64,000 bases of DNA, from the NCBI GenBank assembly GCA_947497175.1, contig CANMFM010000006.1, forward strand, positions 310,001-374,000, in the 5' to 3' direction. Below, piece after piece: positions 18,173 to 26,861 of the stretch. Both the position numbers and the translations under genes were made by a program. The notes below the pieces were generated by a model that did not search any database, was not told the origin of the DNA, and was given only the letters and a program-made list of their open reading frames with translations. Position 1 is the stretch's first letter. Each line of letters begins with the position of its first letter. This stretch comes from an uncultured Aquimarina sp. (GTDB lineage Bacteria > Bacteroidota > Bacteroidia > Flavobacteriales > Flavobacteriaceae).

Positions 18173-19681
18173 ATGAAAATGGCAAAAGTATTACCTCAAA
18201 TTTTATTATACATTGCAGCTATTCTTATTTGCAATACTACTATAAGTGCGCAGGATGACGATCTGGCATGTAGAACTGCTAATCCGTTTTGTTCAGATGC
18301 TTCACAAGAGTTGACCTTTCCTAATATCACAGGAGAAGATATAAGTTTCCGAGGATTGGGATGTCTTAACACCACGCGTAACTCATCGTGGTATTACATT
18401 CGTATAGATCAACCTGGTGAATTAATTTTTGATATTCAACAATGGGTAGAGATTAATGTGAATAATACCTTGGATCGAGGTGAAAGGCAGTTAGATGTTG
18501 ATTTCATAGCGTGGGGTCCGTTTACAACATCATTCATAGATTGTGATCTTTTAGCTACGGGGTGTGATAACGACGGAGATGGTGAAAATTTACGTCCCGA
18601 AGAGTGTGTTAATAACGTGGATGATCCTGACTACTATACTACAGGACTTTTAGGCTTGGATAATACAAATATTATCGATTGTAGCTATGCAAGAACCCCT
18701 GAAGAAAATATTTTTATTGAATCATTTACTATTCCTTTTGCGCAATCTGGCGAATATTATATTATTTTAATCACTAATTTCTCTGATGAACCTGGTGTAA
18801 TTCAGCTTCAGCAAACGAATCTTGGTGATCCTAATGCAGGTACAACTGATTGTAGTATTTTAGAACCTGGTGTAGGTATGGATATAGCAGTTTGTGGCCC
18901 ATCTGAATTTCCGGTTACTGTAGAAGGAAGATTTCCTGATGCTATCGCTTTTCGATGGAGAAGGGCAGATCCGGGAACCACAAATTTTCAAGATGTTCCG
19001 GATCCCGAGGGCGCAGTTCCATTTTTAGAAGTGAACTCTCCTGGTGTTTATGAGTTGATTGGGTATTCTGATACTGCCAGAACAGTTGAAGTAGGAAGAG
19101 ATGATTTGGTGGTTTTGGATGTTTCTAATGCTGTAGTTTCTGTGTCTCATGCTATTGCTGAAGAATCTTTCGCAGGTAATTATACCATTACGGCAGAAGT
19201 AACTACCTTACCAGAGGTATCAGCAGCTGAGTTTACGGATTTTGAGTATAGGCTTGATAGAGATTTGGGCAACGGGTTTATAGTATATAGAGAATTTCAG
19301 TCTTCTCCAGTATTTTTGGGTGTACCACCTGGTGATTATCGAATTACTGCAAGGTATGCTAATTGTCCTGATAGCGAAAGAGAGTCAGAAATTTTTATGA
19401 TTCTTGGATATCCAAAATATTTTACGCCCAATGGAGATGGTTTTCACGATACCTGGAGTCTTATTAACATCGAAGATCAGTCAGATGCATTAATTTATAT
19501 TTTTGATAGGTACGGAAAACTACTGAAACAATTGCGTCCAGGTGGTTTAGGTTGGGATGGAACCTATAATGGCAAACTAATGCCATCTTCAGAGTATTGG
19601 TTTAGAGTCGAGTTTAACGAGCCTAGAGATCCTAATATGAGGCGTAGAGTATTTGCAGGAAACTTTTCGTTAATACGATAA
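18173..19681 (+). CDS. Secreted protein with T9SS type B sorting domain
   Basis: A 502-residue extracellular or surface protein. It begins with a signal peptide ending ISAQ and ends (about 415-502) with the gliding-motility-type C-terminal domain: YPKYFTPNGDGFHDTWSL, IYIFDRYGKLLKQL, GWDGTYNGKLMPSSEYWF and a final VFAGNFSLIR. This is the T9SS type B signal, recognised by the Por/Spr secretion system. The middle is Cys-containing and Asp-rich (CDNDGDGENL, possibly Ca-binding) with no recognised enzyme domain; it resembles cleaved-adhesin or PKD-like surface proteins only in general. It stands alone and converges on the FadL-like gene. Confidence 0.85.
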   Translation: MKMAKVLPQILLYIAAILICNTTISAQDDDLACRTANPFCSDASQELTFPNITGEDISFRGLGCLNTTRNSSWYYIRIDQPGELIFDIQQWVEINVNNTLDRGERQLDVDFIAWGPFTTSFIDCDLLATGCDNDGDGENLRPEECVNNVDDPDYYTTGLLGLDNTNIIDCSYARTPEENIFIESFTIPFAQSGEYYIILITNFSDEPGVIQLQQTNLGDPNAGTTDCSILEPGVGMDIAVCGPSEFPVTVEGRFPDAIAFRWRRADPGTTNFQDVPDPEGAVPFLEVNSPGVYELIGYSDTARTVEVGRDDLVVLDVSNAVVSVSHAIAEESFAGNYTITAEVTTLPEVSAAEFTDFEYRLDRDLGNGFIVYREFQSSPVFLGVPPGDYRITARYANCPDSERESEIFMILGYPKYFTPNGDGFHDTWSLINIEDQSDALIYIFDRYGKLLKQLRPGGLGWDGTYNGKLMPSSEYWFRVEFNEPRDPNMRRRVFAGNFSLIR

Positions 19682-19841
19682 AATAAATTGGCTGTCTGAA
19701 AGAATGTAATCATGTGAGTAGTACGAAAAAAATTCTAATTTTGAAGTAATCTGTTTATCAGTAGCTTAAATTTAACAGATTCCTTCGTTTCTCTCGGAAT
19801 GATTTTTTCGACCACCTCTTTTTATGGTATGCACTTTTCTT

Positions 19842-21353
19842 TTAAAAATTCATACCAAGAGTAAATGTAAAATTATCTCTAAATGAATCTACAACTGCAA
19901 AATTTGTAAAGCCTGATCCAGGAAAAAAATCCTCCTCTCTTTGCTGTTCGACATAATCATATGCAACATCAAACTTGAATTTTCCAAAATTGTATCCTGC
20001 ACCGACCGAATATCCAGCTCTGTCTCCAAGAAATTGATCGTTTTTATAAGGACTTTCTTCATAATTTACACCGCCTCTTATACTCCATTGTCCGTTTCTC
20101 CATTCTGTACCTACTCTTAGTATCGAAACTGCTTGAAGATTATCATTTATTTCTCTGTTAACATTAGAAAAAATGGCACCTTGACTAGAGCTGAGTTGGA
20201 TCGTTGAATAATCCTTATAGGAATAATCTATGCTAATTAACCCGTGTTGTCCAAATAAGAAAGCAAGACTTCCTGTTGCAATGGCAGGGGTGCGCAGTCT
20301 ATATTCAGGAAAAATATTAGTCACCCTTGGATTTATTAATACCCTTCCGGTAGTATTTCCAAACGTTTCTAGTCGTTGTATGGTTTCTTCTTCGATGTAG
20401 TACCAGGTGGGCGTTTCAAAAGAAGCCCCCAGACGAATTATATTTGATATTTTTGCTATTCCTCCAATTTGAGCAGAAAAACCAGCTCCTGAAGTAGATA
20501 ACCTGTTAGTGAAAATTACTTCATTAACAACACTGCCAGAGTTGTTATTTCCTTCAAAAAACTGAGTTATCTTATCATAACTAATAAAATGTGAGTTAAG
20601 ATTGAAACCAATGTAATAGTTTTGATTAATCTGTGCTCCTCCATTGAGAGTAAACTTACCATTAAGACCAGTACTCTCTACAATATATTCCTGATCAAAA
20701 ACCCCGGGCGCAATGTTTGAAAGGTAGGAAGTATTATCGGGGTCATCCAGATCATTAGCTTCTATTAAAAATGATTCATGGCCAAGAAAAGCTTGTTGTG
20801 CGCTAAAACCTTCGGTTTCTCCTAAAAAAGAATATAAATCATCAATATTTTCTCCGGATCTTAAGGTTATCAGATCAAGAGGGAGTCCCTGAGCTTCATT
20901 TAAGAAGAAACTATCTATGGAATTGGTGCTTTGTCCAAAAGCAAATAACTCATCTGCATTATCAGCGGTTTGGTCATACGCTAAACCTAAAGAAAATTTA
21001 TTAACTCCGTTAGAGTCTTTATTGTATTCGTAAATAAAAACCGCTCCTAACTGATTGAAATTTAAGTTCATATCACTATTGTTGAAAAAACCATCAAAAT
21101 AACTCGCGTCATTATCGATTCTGCTGGTAGAAAGAGTAACGGATCCATTTGATTTTAAAAATACAGCCGATCCTGCCGGATTGATTTGTAGAGCAGATAA
21201 ATCACCTCCAAGAGCTCCAAAAGCTCCGCTCATGGCTCTAAATCGAGCTGTACCCATAATATTTTGTTGAGAGTATCGTAGTGCATCTGTAATATCTTGA
21301 GCGTTCAAAAAGGACAAGGACAGGGTGCATATGAACAAAAATAATTTTTTCAT
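19842..21353 (-). CDS. OmpP1/FadL-family outer-membrane protein
   Basis: A 503-residue outer-membrane beta-barrel with a signal peptide ending SFLNAQ. The mature N-terminus (DALRYSQQNIMGTARFRAM, then AFGALGGDLSALQINPAG) is the hallmark of the Bacteroidetes FadL/OmpP1 group, whose hatch domain carries the SALQINPAG segment. The terminal strand ends FTLGMNF with a C-terminal Phe for BAM assembly. Substrates are probably hydrophobic molecules, as in FadL, but related proteins such as PorV act in T9SS. It lies 96 bp downstream of the repeat lipoprotein on the same strand and may be co-expressed. Confidence 0.85.
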   Translation of the reverse strand: MKKLFLFICTLSLSFLNAQDITDALRYSQQNIMGTARFRAMSGAFGALGGDLSALQINPAGSAVFLKSNGSVTLSTSRIDNDASYFDGFFNNSDMNLNFNQLGAVFIYEYNKDSNGVNKFSLGLAYDQTADNADELFAFGQSTNSIDSFFLNEAQGLPLDLITLRSGENIDDLYSFLGETEGFSAQQAFLGHESFLIEANDLDDPDNTSYLSNIAPGVFDQEYIVESTGLNGKFTLNGGAQINQNYYIGFNLNSHFISYDKITQFFEGNNNSGSVVNEVIFTNRLSTSGAGFSAQIGGIAKISNIIRLGASFETPTWYYIEEETIQRLETFGNTTGRVLINPRVTNIFPEYRLRTPAIATGSLAFLFGQHGLISIDYSYKDYSTIQLSSSQGAIFSNVNREINDNLQAVSILRVGTEWRNGQWSIRGGVNYEESPYKNDQFLGDRAGYSVGAGYNFGKFKFDVAYDYVEQQREEDFFPGSGFTNFAVVDSFRDNFTFTLGMNF

Positions 21354-21449
21354 CTGTTTTTAAATTTTAATTACAGAATATCTCAAAAATAGTAAGACAT
21401 TCAGAAAAGTTGCCTGATAATGATCATGTTTTGATATGTTCTAACAATC

Positions 21450-22529
21450 TTAGCCTCTTCCACGACCTCTGCCACCGCTGCTTCTTGATCTGCTTCCTCC
21501 GGAGCGAGAATAACCACTGCTACGAGAAGAACCGCCTCTAGAATATCCAGAGCTTCTGCTGTTGGACGATCTGGAAGGAGTATATCCTCTGCTTCTGCTT
21601 GGAGAAGAACTTCTTGATCGGGTAGTAGATCCAGAATATCTATTAGTAGAGCCGCTTCTATTTATAGATGAAGATCTGGAGCGCGAACTGTTATTGTAAT
21701 AATTTGAAGACCTTGTTCTGCTTCGAGAATCCGCCGATACTCTTCTTCGGTTAGTGTAGCTTTGTCTACTTCTGTTATAACTCGAAGAACTTCTTGATCT
21801 GGCATTAGATCTTGAGTTGTAATATGATCCGCGATTTCTGTTAGAATACGCGTATGCATTCCGTGCGCCTCGGTTATAAGCAAAACGATGTCCGTTCCCA
21901 TAAAAGTTGTTAAAAGATCTCCATCCCCATGGTCTGGCCCATCCGTTCCAACCCCATCCTGCGTTCCATCCCCATCCGGGTCCATTCCATCCCCATCCTG
22001 CGTTCCAACCCCATCCGGGTCCATTCCATCCCCATCCAGCATTCCAACCCCATCCAGGTCCGTTCCAACCCCATCCAGCGTTCCAACCCCAACCAGCATT
22101 CCATCCCCATCCGGCGTTCCATCCATTCCATCCCCATCCGTTGTCGAATATATTAACATTAACCTCTGTAGGATTACTCCCCCAAGAGGGTTGTCCTTTT
22201 TGGTAGTTAAGTGCAACATCGGTAGAGTCTACATCAGCATATTCTTCGCTCGAATATGAATCAACATCTGTAAAAATCTCATTGTTTTCAATAACTTGAT
22301 CTATTTGTGCAGATTTTTCTGAAAAATACGATGAATAATAGTTTGATGTATTAGTATTGTTGTTACTTGGTTGTTGGTTTTCAATGTTTCTTTGGCTTCT
22401 TGCTTCTCCGTAAATACCATCATTATTAGGTACATATTCGTAAGAGCCGCAAGATGTCAACATAAATATGCTGCCAAGTAGTAAGACTCCTATAGCACCA
22501 TTCCTTTGAAAATAATTTTTAGACTGCAT
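21450..22529 (-). CDS. Lipoprotein with Trp-Gly-Asn tandem repeats and an Arg/Ser-rich tail
   Basis: A 359-residue lipoprotein of unknown function (lipobox FMLTS-C, Cys27). After an acidic, Asn-rich region (about 40-125) there is a tandem block at about 131-202 built from GWGWNAG and GWGWNGP units, then a strongly basic tail (about 215-359) rich in Arg, Ser, Tyr and Gly (SRSRSSSSYNRSR-like), ending in GRGRGRG. No enzyme motif is visible. It is divergent from proS, an arrangement I recall from other Flavobacteria, with back-to-back -7 elements. The aromatic/basic composition suggests binding to polyanions such as polysaccharide, LPS or DNA, or self-assembly. Low-complexity composition makes homology calls unreliable. 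Confidence 0.8.
   Translation of the reverse strand: MQSKNYFQRNGAIGVLLLGSIFMLTSCGSYEYVPNNDGIYGEARSQRNIENQQPSNNNTNTSNYYSSYFSEKSAQIDQVIENNEIFTDVDSYSSEEYADVDSTDVALNYQKGQPSWGSNPTEVNVNIFDNGWGWNGWNAGWGWNAGWGWNAGWGWNGPGWGWNAGWGWNGPGWGWNAGWGWNGPGWGWNAGWGWNGWARPWGWRSFNNFYGNGHRFAYNRGARNAYAYSNRNRGSYYNSRSNARSRSSSSYNRSRQSYTNRRRVSADSRSRTRSSNYYNNSSRSRSSSINRSGSTNRYSGSTTRSRSSSPSRSRGYTPSRSSNSRSSGYSRGGSSRSSGYSRSGGSRSRSSGGRGRGRG
21924..22139 (-). repeat. Tandem coding repeat (Trp-Gly-Trp-Asn units)
   Basis: About 216 bp coding for reiterated GWGWNAG/GWGWNGP units with 7- and 14-codon periods. On the plus strand it appears as repeats of CCATCC-rich words. Near-identical units make length variation by slippage likely. 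Confidence 0.85.
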
Positions 22530-22556
22530 ATCTTCTTATTTTATTGTTGAACATTA

Positions 22557-22574
22557 CAAATTTAGTTAGTTTTG
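22557..22574. promoter_or_regulatory. Back-to-back -7 elements for the repeat lipoprotein and proS
   Basis: TAAATTTG on the minus strand (22557-22564) and TAGTTTTG on the plus strand (22567-22574) are both exact TAnnTTTG matches, only 2 bp apart. Each promoter's upstream element must overlap the other's -7 region, so the two genes probably compete for polymerase. Confidence 0.6.
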
Positions 22575-22628
22575 CGCTAATTAAATTATATTTAACAAAG
22601 CCACAACATTTGTGCCAAATAGCAGATT

Positions 22629-24107
22629 ATGAGCAAGAATTTAACAAAGCGTAGTGAAGATTATTCAAAATGGTATAACGAATTAGTTGTAAAGGCTGAT
22701 TTGGCCGAAAATTCAGCTGTACGGGGATGTATGGTTATTAAGCCATACGGGTATGCGATTTGGGAAAAAATGCAGGCAGAATTAGATAGGAAGTTTAAAG
22801 AAACGGGTCATCAAAATGCTTATTTTCCTTTGTTCGTACCCAAAAGTCTTTTTGAGGCTGAAGAAAAAAATGCAGAAGGATTTGCCAAAGAATGTGCGGT
22901 AGTAACACATTACAGGTTGAAAACAAATCCAGAGGATCCTTCTAAGTTAATTGTAGATCCAAAGGCAAAATTAGAAGAAGAACTTATTGTCAGGCCTACA
23001 TCTGAAGCCATCATTTGGAATACCTATAAAGGATGGATACAGTCATATCGTGATTTGCCTATTTTGGTTAATCAGTGGGCCAATGTAGTTCGCTGGGAAA
23101 TGAGAACACGTCTTTTCTTGCGTACTGCTGAGTTTTTATGGCAAGAAGGGCATACAGCTCATGAAACCAGACAAGAAGCTATTGCTGAAACAGAACAAAT
23201 GAATAATGTCTATGCAGATTTTGTTGAGAACTTTATGGCTATTCCTGTGATTAAAGGAAGAAAAACCGAGAGTGAACGTTTTGCCGGGGCAGAAGACACC
23301 TATTGTATAGAGGCTTTGATGCAAGATGGTAAAGCGCTACAGGCAGGAACTTCGCATTTCTTAGGGCAGAATTTTGCAAAAGCTTTTGATGTGAAGTTTA
23401 CATCCAAAGAAGGGAAATTGGATTATGTTTGGGCTACATCGTGGGGAGTATCTACGCGATTAATGGGTGCACTTATTATGACACATAGCGACGATAATGG
23501 ATTAGTATTGCCTCCAAATTTGGCACCAATACAAGTGGTTATTGTGCCTATTTACAAAGGAGAAGAACAATTAGAAAAAATTTCGGAAGTAGCTAACGAA
23601 TTAGTTTATGACTTAAGGTCTAAAGGGGTTTCGGTTAAGTTTGATAATCGTGATACGCATAGGCCAGGGGCTAAGTTTGCACAGTATGAATTACAGGGTG
23701 TCCCTCTTCGAATAGCTATTGGTCCAAAAGATTTAGAAAAAGGAACGGTAGAGTTGGCAAGAAGGGATACATTAACCAAGCAATTTGTCGAAAAAGATAC
23801 TGTAGTAAGTACAATAGTGTCTTTATTGGAAGAAATTCAACAAAGCTTACATCAGAAGGCGACTACGTTTAGAAATGAGCACATTAGTGAGGTGGATACT
23901 TTTGATCAATTTAAGGAGGTTTTAGAAAATAAAGGAGGATTTATCTCTGCACATTGGGATGGTACAATGGAAACAGAGCAAAAGATTAAAGAGCTAACCA
24001 AAGCGACAATACGCTGTATCCCGTTTGACGCAAAAGAAGAAAATGGAGAATGTGTTTACAGTGGTAAACCTTCTAAAATACGTGTTTTATTTGCTAAGGC
24101 ATATTAA
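22629..24107 (+). CDS. proS: Prolyl-tRNA synthetase (archaeal/eukaryotic-like type)
   Basis: Class II synthetase charging tRNA-Pro. The 492-residue form lacks the editing insertion of the E. coli type and matches the shorter ProS type 3. Motifs seen are [25 protein letters not shown], the motif 2 region ([20 protein letters not shown]), HLFLGQNF-like [12 protein letters not shown] and motif 3 in [12 protein letters not shown]. The C-terminal part contains the anticodon domain and a terminal Tyr (LFAKAY), as is usual in this type. Two tRNA-Glu genes follow 77 bp later with their own promoter. Confidence 0.96.
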   Translation: MSKNLTKRSEDYSKWYNELVVKADLAENSAVRGCMVIKPYGYAIWEKMQAELDRKFKETGHQNAYFPLFVPKSLFEAEEKNAEGFAKECAVVTHYRLKTNPEDPSKLIVDPKAKLEEELIVRPTSEAIIWNTYKGWIQSYRDLPILVNQWANVVRWEMRTRLFLRTAEFLWQEGHTAHETRQEAIAETEQMNNVYADFVENFMAIPVIKGRKTESERFAGAEDTYCIEALMQDGKALQAGTSHFLGQNFAKAFDVKFTSKEGKLDYVWATSWGVSTRLMGALIMTHSDDNGLVLPPNLAPIQVVIVPIYKGEEQLEKISEVANELVYDLRSKGVSVKFDNRDTHRPGAKFAQYELQGVPLRIAIGPKDLEKGTVELARRDTLTKQFVEKDTVVSTIVSLLEEIQQSLHQKATTFRNEHISEVDTFDQFKEVLENKGGFISAHWDGTMETEQKIKELTKATIRCIPFDAKEENGECVYSGKPSKIRVLFAKAY

Positions 24108-24131
24108 GTTTTAAAAAAAATAAAATAACAC

Positions 24132-24161
24132 TTGCGCCATTAAAAAATAGTTGTATTTTTG
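24132..24161 (+). promoter_or_regulatory. Promoter of the tRNA-Glu genes
   Basis: TTG at 24132-24134 and TATTTTTG at 24154-24161 with a 19-bp spacer match the two-part Bacteroidetes promoter. It lies 23 bp before the first tRNA gene. Confidence 0.75.
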
Positions 24162-24184
24162 CATCCGCAATTAGGCAAATAGAT

Positions 24185-24256
24185 GGCCCGTTCGTCTATC
24201 GGCTAGGACGCCAGGTTTTCATCCTGGTAAGAGGGGTTCGATTCCCCTACGGGCTA
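24185..24256 (+). tRNA. tRNA-Glu (anticodon TTC), copy 1
   Basis: A 72-base cloverleaf: acceptor arm GGCCCGT with ACGGGCT (one G-U pair at the end), anticodon stem CCAGG/CCTGG around loop TTTTCAT giving anticodon TTC, and T arm GGGG-TTCGATT-CCCC. CCA is not encoded. Confidence 0.97.
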
Positions 24257-24271
24257 CAAATATTGAAATTA

Positions 24272-24307
24272 ATTGCAGATTTATAACTAAAGCTATAAAT
24301 TTGCAAT
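24272..24307 (+). other. 14-bp hairpin between the two tRNA-Glu genes
   Basis: ATTGCAGATTTATA (24272-24285) pairs with TATAAATTTGCAAT (24294-24307) with one G-U pair and an 8-base loop. It lies in the middle of the 67-bp spacer and may guide RNase cleavage of the dimeric precursor. No T-run follows, so it is not a classical terminator. Confidence 0.6.
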
Positions 24308-24323
24308 CTTTGAAAGAGAAAAT

Positions 24324-24395
24324 GGCCCGTTCGTCTATCGGCTAGGACGCCAGGTTTTCATCCTGGTAAGAGGGGTTCGATTCCCCTACGGGCTA
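24324..24395 (+). tRNA. tRNA-Glu (anticodon TTC), copy 2
   Basis: Identical in sequence to the first copy, 67 bp downstream. rpsT starts 33 bp further on without its own -7 element, so tRNAs and rpsT are probably in one transcript. Confidence 0.97.
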
Positions 24396-24428
24396 CAAAT
24401 TTATAGTAAGAAATTTAACAGAAGAGAG

Positions 24429-24677
24429 ATGGCAAATCATAAGTCAGCATTAAAGAGAATTAGAAACAGCGAGACAAAGCGTCTTAGAAACAAATATCAG
24501 CATAAAACTACACGTAATGCTATTAAGAAATTACGTGAAGCAGATAAAAAAGAAGCAGAAACTTTGTTTCCGACTGTAGTTTCTATGCTTGATAAGTTAG
24601 CTAAAAACAATGTTATTCACAAGAATAAAGCAGCTAACCTTAAATCTCAATTAGCAAAGCACGTAGCTGCATTATAG
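24429..24677 (+). CDS. rpsT: 30S ribosomal protein S20
   Basis: An 82-residue basic, all-helical protein of the small ribosomal subunit that binds 16S r[24 protein letters not shown] at the N-terminus and [15 protein letters not shown] at the C-terminus are diagnostic. It follows the tRNA-Glu pair and is closed by a hairpin terminator. Confidence 0.97.
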   Translation: MANHKSALKRIRNSETKRLRNKYQHKTTRNAIKKLREADKKEAETLFPTVVSMLDKLAKNNVIHKNKAANLKSQLAKHVAAL

Positions 24678-24701
24678 TAGCATATGATTTTAAGATAGTT
24701 T

Positions 24702-24735
24702 AAGCTTTTCCTTTTATAAGGAAGAGCTTTTTTTG
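24702..24735. terminator. Terminator of rpsT
   Basis: Stem arms AAGCTTTTCCTT and AAGGAAGAGCTT (one mismatch) with a TTAT loop, followed by a run of seven Ts on the plus strand. The convergent glycosyltransferase gene may use it too. Confidence 0.8.
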
Positions 24736-24777
24736 TTGGGTTACATGGTATCGTTTAAAGTGCAATTTTATAATAGG

Positions 24778-26013
24778 TTATCGATTTTTTTCCTCTATCC
24801 AACGAGACATAAACTCTGTGCTTCTCATGGTGTGATACTGTAACATAGCACCGATGAAATTATCTGATCGATGTTTTTCAAGGTTGTTTTGGATGGTTTT
24901 GATTTGAGATATCAATAGGTTGGAAAATGTTTCTTTTTGAAATCGGGTATTTATAATTTCGATTCCATTTTGTTGTGATTGTTGCCAAATATTTTTGTTT
25001 GCATAAAGTTGTACAGCGGCTTTGGCAAAATGTACTGGGTTGTCTACGATAAAACCATTCCAATCTGAGTCTTCATGAAGCATTCCTTCGGCGCCGATGG
25101 TTGTTGTTACGCTGGGTGTGCCACAAAGCATTGCCTCTGCCAGTTTGCCTTTGATGCCAGCTCCAAATCGCAGGGGAGCAAGACAGATTCTGGAGTTTTT
25201 TACTACTTCTTGAGCATCTCGTGCTCGACCTTTAACGTAGAAACCTTCTTTAGGGTTATCGAGTTGTATAACTTTTGCCGAAGGGTATGCTCCATAAATG
25301 TGTAGTTCTATTTCAGGTATTTCCTTCTTGATAAGGGGCCATAAGGTTTCTTTTAAATATAATATGCTATTCCAGTTCGGTTCATGACGAAAATTTCCGA
25401 TAGTGATACAATGTTTCCTTTTTTCAAAACTAGGCCAGTCTTTTTTGGTTTCTGGAGTAATTGGAGAGAATAAAAAGGGTAAATAGAACAAAATATTCTT
25501 ATTGATTTTAAAAATGTCGGTGAGTAGCTTCATTTCAAAATCTGATATAATTAGCGAAATATCGCATCTGTATATACTAGCAATTTCTCTTTTGGTTATA
25601 TCGTTTGTGAGTAGATCTTCGGTTTGAAAATCTCTTTTATTTTTAAATGCTTCTTGTCTTGTTTTGCGTAAGCTATGCAGGTCTTCCGTATTAAGAATTC
25701 TTAAGGCTCTTGGGCAATGCCTTGCTACTCTCCATCCAAACTGTTCTTCAATCATAAATCTATCAAATATTACGATATCGGGTTGAGATTGTTTAATAAA
25801 CGTATCAAAACTAGGATTATTAATCTCGATGGTTTTAGTGGTAACATTATAATCTTTTAAAAACACCATGTATTCAGTTTCTGAAGCAGGACTGGCAAAA
25901 GTGATTTTCCAGTTATGCGATAAAAATAACTTGATAAGTTGCAGCATCCTGCTTCCTGCTGCTGATGAGTTCGGTTCTGGCCAAACAAAACCTAGTATTA
26001 AAAGATGGTTCAT
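24778..26013 (-). CDS. Glycosyltransferase, GT4-like
   Basis: A 411-residue cytoplasmic or membrane-associated glycosyltransferase of GT-B fold. The C-terminal donor-binding part has ICLAPLRFGAGIKGKLAEAM followed by CGTPSVTTTIGAEGM, where the acidic Glu and Gly-rich loop bind the sugar nucleotide. The N-terminus (ILGFVWPEPNSSAAGSRM) is the acceptor-side Rossmann start. Acceptor and sugar cannot be inferred. No polysaccharide cluster surrounds it; the upstream neighbour is the zinc-ribbon-like gene, separated by a terminator. Confidence 0.85.
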   Translation of the reverse strand: MNHLLILGFVWPEPNSSAAGSRMLQLIKLFLSHNWKITFASPASETEYMVFLKDYNVTTKTIEINNPSFDTFIKQSQPDIVIFDRFMIEEQFGWRVARHCPRALRILNTEDLHSLRKTRQEAFKNKRDFQTEDLLTNDITKREIASIYRCDISLIISDFEMKLLTDIFKINKNILFYLPFLFSPITPETKKDWPSFEKRKHCITIGNFRHEPNWNSILYLKETLWPLIKKEIPEIELHIYGAYPSAKVIQLDNPKEGFYVKGRARDAQEVVKNSRICLAPLRFGAGIKGKLAEAMLCGTPSVTTTIGAEGMLHEDSDWNGFIVDNPVHFAKAAVQLYANKNIWQQSQQNGIEIINTRFQKETFSNLLISQIKTIQNNLEKHRSDNFIGAMLQYHTMRSTEFMSRWIEEKNR

Positions 26014-26030
26014 TATTGGTTTTTTTAATC

Positions 26031-26058
26031 AAAAAAGCCCCAGTATCGTACTGAGGCT
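26031..26058 (-). terminator. Terminator of the Nif3/zinc-ribbon operon
   Basis: On the minus strand a 10-bp stem (AGCCTCAGTA with TACTGGGGCT, one G-U pair) with a CGA loop is followed by TTTTTT. It separates the operon from the glycosyltransferase gene downstream. Confidence 0.85.
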
Positions 26059-26081
26059 GTATTTTGATTATTATAGATATA

Positions 26082-26858
26082 TTATAGTTTAGAAAAAAGA
26101 GTATCCATTTTTTCTTTTTGTTCTTTTGCTAGTTCCTGATCTACTAATATTCTACCACTGTGCTCATCTGTGATGATTTTTTTACGTGATGCAATTTCCA
26201 TTTGCACTTGTGGTGGGATTGTAAAGAAAGATCCTCCTGATGCACCACGCTCGATAGGTACAACGGCTAAGCCATTTTTTACATTTTTTCTGATTCTTTT
26301 ATATGCAGCAACTAATCTTTCTTCGATTTCCTTTTGATAGTCTTCTGATTTAGCGATCAAGGCTTGTTCTTCCTTTTCGGTTTCTGCTAAGATTGCATCT
26401 AATTCTCCTTTTTTATGAGAAAGGTGTTCATTGCGCTCAGCAAGTTTTTCTTTAGTCTGACCAATGATTTCATTTTTTTGAACAATTTGTGCTTTATGCT
26501 CCTTAATATGTTTTTCGGCCAATTGGATTTCTAATTCCTGAAATTCAATTTCCTTACTTAAAGAATTATATTCACGATTGTTGCGTACATTTTTTTGTTG
26601 CTCACCGTATTTTTTGATCAGCGCTTTAGCTTCTTCGATTAGATTTTTCTTGCTTTTGATGCCATCATCAATAGTTTCAAGATCGTTATTCAGTTTTTCT
26701 AATCGTTTGTTTAATCCGGCTACTTCATCTTCGAGATCTTCAACTTCTAAAGGTAGTTCTCCACGTACGTTTCTGATCTCATCAACTCTAGAGTCAATTA
26801 ATTGCAAATCGTATAGTGCTCTTAATTTTTGCTCAACAGTAACTTCTTTCTTTGCCAT
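26082..26858 (-). CDS. C4-type zinc-ribbon family (DUF164) protein without zinc cysteines
   Basis: A 258-residue protein, mostly a long coiled coil (about 15-195) followed by a short C-terminal domain. The coiled coil and the IPPQVQMEI and SGRILVD blocks fit the bacterial CT398/DUF164 family, which usually ends in a Cys4 zinc ribbon. Here the ribbon cysteines are replaced: GASGGSFFTIPPQ where CxxC is expected, and DEHSGRIL where CxxCGRIL is expected. It starts 3 bases after the Nif3-like gene, a pairing typical of the family. The partner role is unknown; structural work on relatives suggests a link to flagella or secretion ATPases in other phyla, not applicable here. Confidence 0.85.
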   Translation of the reverse strand: MAKKEVTVEQKLRALYDLQLIDSRVDEIRNVRGELPLEVEDLEDEVAGLNKRLEKLNNDLETIDDGIKSKKNLIEEAKALIKKYGEQQKNVRNNREYNSLSKEIEFQELEIQLAEKHIKEHKAQIVQKNEIIGQTKEKLAERNEHLSHKKGELDAILAETEKEEQALIAKSEDYQKEIEERLVAAYKRIRKNVKNGLAVVPIERGASGGSFFTIPPQVQMEIASRKKIITDEHSGRILVDQELAKEQKEKMDTLFSKL

Positions 26859-26861
26859 ATT

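Noticed and set aside
21924..22139. Regular repeats mistaken for a CRISPR array
   Set aside because: The units are 21- and 42-bp coding repeats without unique spacers; no cas gene is present.
21888..22259. Pro/Ser- and His-rich frames on the plus strand and Met/Gly/Asp-rich frames on the minus strand over the Trp-Gly-Asn repeat
   Set aside because: They are only other readings of the tandem repeat. The minus-strand frame with a lipobox is the coherent one.
24185..24395. tRNA duplication as a sign of an integrated element
   Set aside because: The copies are complete and followed by rpsT; no integrase or attachment-site remnant is near.
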